Assembly: GCA_026770575.1 (NCBI GenBank)
Contig: MU657187.1
Location: 92,219-123,717 of the forward strand
Source of the DNA: Pelagophyceae sp. CCMP2097
Lineage: Eukaryota > Sar > Pelagophyceae
Direction of reading: 5' to 3'
Length of the DNA: 31,499 bases
Part shown: piece after piece, positions 28,544-31,499 of the stretch
Layout of the letters: the number at the start of each line of letters is the position of its first letter
Position numbering within the stretch: the first letter of the stretch is position 1
Notes under the pieces: model-generated
Seen by the model: the letters and a program-made list of their open reading frames with translations, nothing else
Database searches by the model: none
Told to the model about the DNA's origin: nothing
Program-made: the position numbers and the translations under genes

Positions 28544-30221
28544 ACCGCGTCCCTCCGTTCACACCAGCGGCCACCCGCATTCGCACCAGGGCCATCCGCA
28601 GAGGCAGCCCGTGGCTCGCGCGCGGGTTTCTGCCGCCGACGCGTGCCGCGATGGGCGACGCACCGTGGTTTTTGGAGCCGTGAACGGACCCCGCAGGTAC
28701 GAGCGCTTCGTGCGGCGCACGTACGCGCGCGGCACGCTCATGAAGACCATGGCCGGTTCGGCTTCGGTGCCCCGAAACGACCGAAAGAGCGGCTTTTACC
28801 TTTTGAGCAGAGGCTTGAACCGCGCGAAATGAGGCCTCGCTCAACCGCCTCGTAGGCGTCAACGACGAGGACGCGCCGCACGACTTGCACACGTTCCCGG
28901 CGACGCGCATGGTCGGCCGCCGCGTCTGCCTTCACGTCTGCAAGGCGGGGCAAAAGCCGAGAGCCGCGAATATTCCACGACCCAAGCAAAGAGGCATCGA
29001 GGCGAGACGCGGGCAAAGGCCGCAAAGGCGAGAGAGGGGACCTTTGCGCTCCGCGGGCCCTCGCGCCCGTCTGCTGGCCCGTCTGCTGGCCTGCCGCCGT
29101 TTGTCCCGGCCTGCAAACACGGGCGTCGACCGCCGCCCGGCGCGCAGGTCCTCCGCGCGCTCGGCCTGCGGAAACCGGCCGCGCCGGGCGGCGCCTCAAC
29201 AAACGGCGCCTCGCCAAACGGCGAAAACGGTGCGACGCAAAGGGCGGCTTGCGGAATGGCCGCACCATAGGATGGTCCGCGCCGGTGGCCCGCCCGCGGC
29301 CGCGCGCGCGGTTTTCGACGCGGGCCTCTCTAGGCACCGCCGCATCAAAGAAGGCCGCGTAGCTCGCGACGGCACGCGCCGTCCGTGCGCGCCGGCGGCC
29401 GCGGCACGCCCTCTGCCACCGGCCCTTTGGACGTCGGCCCATCGGCCGACGGCAGCCCTGCAGCGCTTCGTTTGCGGCGGCGGACCCGTGGAGGGCCGCC
29501 GGCGCCGCGGACGCCGCGAGGAGCCCGCTCGGAATGGTACTACTACGGAACAAATGGTATTACTACGGAACTCTACTATGGTCTCTCGACGTGGCAGGGG
29601 TTCGATCCTTTTGACGAATCGCACCGACCCTCGCGCAGGGGGCGGCCCGATGGCGACCCGGATGGCATGCCCGCGCGTCTTCGACGCACACTTGATGCAT
29701 CCGGCGGTCGGAATTGAGGTAGAAGAGTGGCAGCGGCCCGGTCTCATTCGGCGTCGATATGAATCGGCACGACCTGGAGCCAGCGGCCGCTCGTGCTGTG
29801 GCCATGCTGACGATCCAGATGGCCCAAGGGCGCTGGAACACCGAGGACCCTTTGAGATTTACTCCCGAGGACGGGAGCCGCGCGACTATATCACTCATCC
29901 TATTCGACCCATGGAAGATCATGCGGGTCGGGTGGAACATCCGCGCCGCATCACCGAGCCATGTCGTACGAGCAGCAGGAGCACAGCACTAGAGGAGAGG
30001 CTTGCTCTCTTTCCAAGACCCTTCTTGAGGACTTCTTCAAACGGAAATCCCAAAACGCACAGCGCCGTTTTTCCATTATTTTCTGTGGGCCTCCCGCCCA
30101 ACATGATCTCGGTCGACTTGTGCGGCGCCCGTCAAGCCTCGTCTCGGTTCGTCCGGGATAGGAAAATAGGAATTGCGAGGACATTCTTCCACCCTTTCGT
30201 GTACGTCACTTCGTCAGCGGA
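28544..30221. other. Mostly uninterpreted region; possible exons at 28610-28960
   Basis: 1.7 kb without a gene I can support. Two plus-strand pieces look protein-like: 28655-28760 (VVFGAVNGPRRYERFVRRT, then YARGTLMKTM), and, after a TAG acceptor at 28855-28857, VNDEDAPHDLHTFPATRM and VGRRVCLHVCK. A GTTCGG donor at about 28752 would join them in phase. No family is recognised and no stop-bearing last exon was found. From 29000 to 30200 only GC-rich shadows are visible. Confidence 0.25.
29533..29572. repeat. 20-bp tandem repeat AATGGTACTACTACGGAACA
   Basis: Two copies (29533-29552 and 29553-29572) with two mismatches, in an otherwise GC-rich context. Confidence 0.9.
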
Positions 30222-31499
30222 ATGGTGGCCCGCGTCCTCCTCCCGTTCCTGTCGCTTGCGGCGGCGGTCAAGCTCCCGCATGACCCGCACCCGCGCCTCC
30301 ACAACCGCACGCTGTGCGAACTTGGAGCCGCCGAGGGCCTCCTCGGCGAGGTCGTCTGCTCCAACTGGGCGGGCGACATCTCGTGGACCCCGTCGGAGAT
30401 CCTCGCGCCGCACGATGAGGAGGAGCTCGTCGGCATGGTGAAGGAGGCGCACACCCTCGGGAAGAAGATGAAGGTCGTCGGCCTCGGCCACTCGTGGAAC
30501 AAGATCCACCACCCGGACCCGGGCGGCTCGACGATGACGCTCTCGCACCTCAAGCGCATCGTCATCGACCGCAAGACCAACTCAGTGCGCGTGCAGGCCG
30601 GCGTGACCTTCAAGCTCCTCAACGTGGTGCTGGCCAAGGAGGGCCTCGCCCTGAACTGGATGTCGGGAGGCATCCAGACGCTCACGGTCGGCGGCGCCGT
30701 CTCCGTGGGCTACCATGGCTCGCAGATCAACGTCGGCACGTTCGCGTCGCTGACTCAGAACATCAAACTGCTCCAGGCCAACGGCGAGTTCCTGGACATG
30801 ACGGGCAAGACAGACGAGTCGGACGAACTCCGCGCCATCCGCACGGGCCTCAAAAGTCGTCGAGGTGACGCTCCCGATCACGCAGCAGTTCTACCTCAAG
30901 CGCGCGCGCTTGGAGGTGAACTCGATGGCCGAGTTCCGTAAGGACCACCTGCCCAAGTGGCGCGACCACCCGCGCTTCCACTGGTACTGGCACCCGTACA
31001 CCGACAAGGTCTGGCTCATGACGTGGGAGCCGACGACCAAGGAGGCGTCCGAGGCGCAGAACCAGCCGTGCCGCACGGCCGTCCTGCAATGGGAGGACGC
31101 GCTCCACGAGGAGTTCGGCCCCGACGGCATGCCGCTCGTCCTCCGCTGGGACAACTGCTCGGACATCTCGTACCTGTCGTACACGCACGCCGACGACATG
31201 CGCGCGCAGCCCATCTACAACAAGGAGTACTTCGTGCCCGTGACGAAGGAGCATGAGGCGCTCGACGCCTTTGTCAAGGCCGTGCGCAACTCGCCCATCA
31301 AGCCGCACACGGACTTTTGGGTCCACGAGCGCTACCTGAACTCGGACAACTCGTTCCTGATGCCGTGCTACGGCTTTGGCCACTGCTCGTCGTTCGAGGT
31401 CGCCTACGTCTCGAACACGATGACGGGCCCGCTGCCGCCCATGTCCGAGTGGCGCGAGCAGACCGCCGCGTACGACACGGCCCTGCAGTCGTTCCACGG
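30222..31499 (+). CDS. Aldonolactone oxidase-like FAD enzyme, one frame shift, 3' end outside the window
   Basis: The protein begins with a signal peptide (MVARVLLPFLSLAAAV), then a PCMH-type FAD-binding domain: SNWAGDISWTPSEI, VVGLGHSWNKIH (the His is the flavin-attachment position in this family), VRVQAGVTFKLLN, TVGGAVSVGYHGS and LQANGEFLDMTG. After RAIRTGLK (residue 211) the frame breaks at the AAAA run 30852-30855. One base later the reading resumes as VVEVTLPITQQFYLK and stays open to the window edge through FHWYWHPYTDKVWL and VHERYLNSDNSFLMP. This is the sugar-1,4-lactone oxidase group (L-gulonolactone, L-galactonolactone, D-arabinonolactone), which makes ascorbate or its analogues. The conserved G-x-LG before VVEVTL is missing, so a short deletion rather than one extra base is possible. 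The C-terminal HWxK region is not in view. Confidence 0.85.

Noticed and set aside
28885..30441. Plus-strand 518-codon frame
   Set aside because: It runs through intergenic GC-rich DNA and into the lactone-oxidase gene in the wrong frame; no protein-like segments apart from a short piece at its start.
1..31499. Bacterial, phage or CRISPR interpretation; tRNA or rRNA genes
   Set aside because: Spliceable introns with consistent phases, eukaryotic families and plastid leaders exclude a bacterial origin. I saw no spaced identical repeats of CRISPR type, and no tRNA cloverleaf or rRNA sequence.

Overview
This is nuclear DNA of a GC-rich, intron-bearing eukaryote, most likely a photosynthetic stramenopile (heterokont alga). 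A pelagophyte such as Aureococcus is my best guess, by inference only. Three things point there. A phosphoribulokinase gene has seven exons, and both it and a long coiled-coil protein start with a signal peptide running into an ASAFAP-type plastid leader. Many genes are rebuilt only by joining short exons across small GT...AG introns. The gene content (CENP-X, ELO elongase, FAD2-type desaturase, CCR4-like fold with FN3, kelch and WD40 propellers) is eukaryotic.

Layout. 1-1280: the start of an organelle-type RRM protein (minus), divergent from a compact four-exon CENP-X/MHF2 gene (plus). 1281-2323: poorly interpretable. 2324-3497: secreted fucosyltransferase-like protein. 3.6-4.4 kb: degenerate GC repeats and a pyrimidine repeat, then one orphan exon. 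4811-6067: polytopic membrane protein with PQ-loop/SWEET-like features (minus). 6420-8218: FAD2-type desaturase (minus), sharing a 236-bp divergent promoter with PRK at 8455-10381 (plus). 10.4-11.3 kb: minisatellites. 11571-14044: two related WD40 genes arranged tail to tail. 14.3-14.6 kb: AT-rich repeats. 15240-18444: 953-aa Ala-rich coiled-coil protein with a plastid leader (minus). 19056-20369: Tudor/SH3-like, Lys/Ala-rich protein (minus). 21045-25095: nine-exon CCR4-type endonuclease/exonuclease/phosphatase fold with an FN3 insertion and degraded catalytic motifs (minus). 25660-26689: six-blade kelch protein broken by a 13-bp tandem duplication (minus). 27217-28543: ELO elongase (plus). 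28.5-30.2 kb: mostly unexplained. 30222-31499: aldonolactone-oxidase-like flavoprotein (plus), with one frame shift, running off the window.

Working together: PRK supplies the Calvin cycle in the plastid. The desaturase and ELO are consecutive types of step in endomembrane polyunsaturated fatty-acid synthesis. The PQ-loop-like protein and the lactone oxidase touch sugar transport and ascorbate-type metabolism. CENP-X and the Tudor-like protein act, or are expected to act, on chromatin. This is an ordinary eukaryotic neighbourhood rather than an operon; only the divergent pairs suggest shared control. The best leads for new biology are the FN3-split CCR4-like pseudoenzyme, the plastid coiled-coil protein, the convergent WD40 pair and the kelch slippage site. 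Exon joins were made by reading frame and splice sites by eye; no transcript or database evidence was available.
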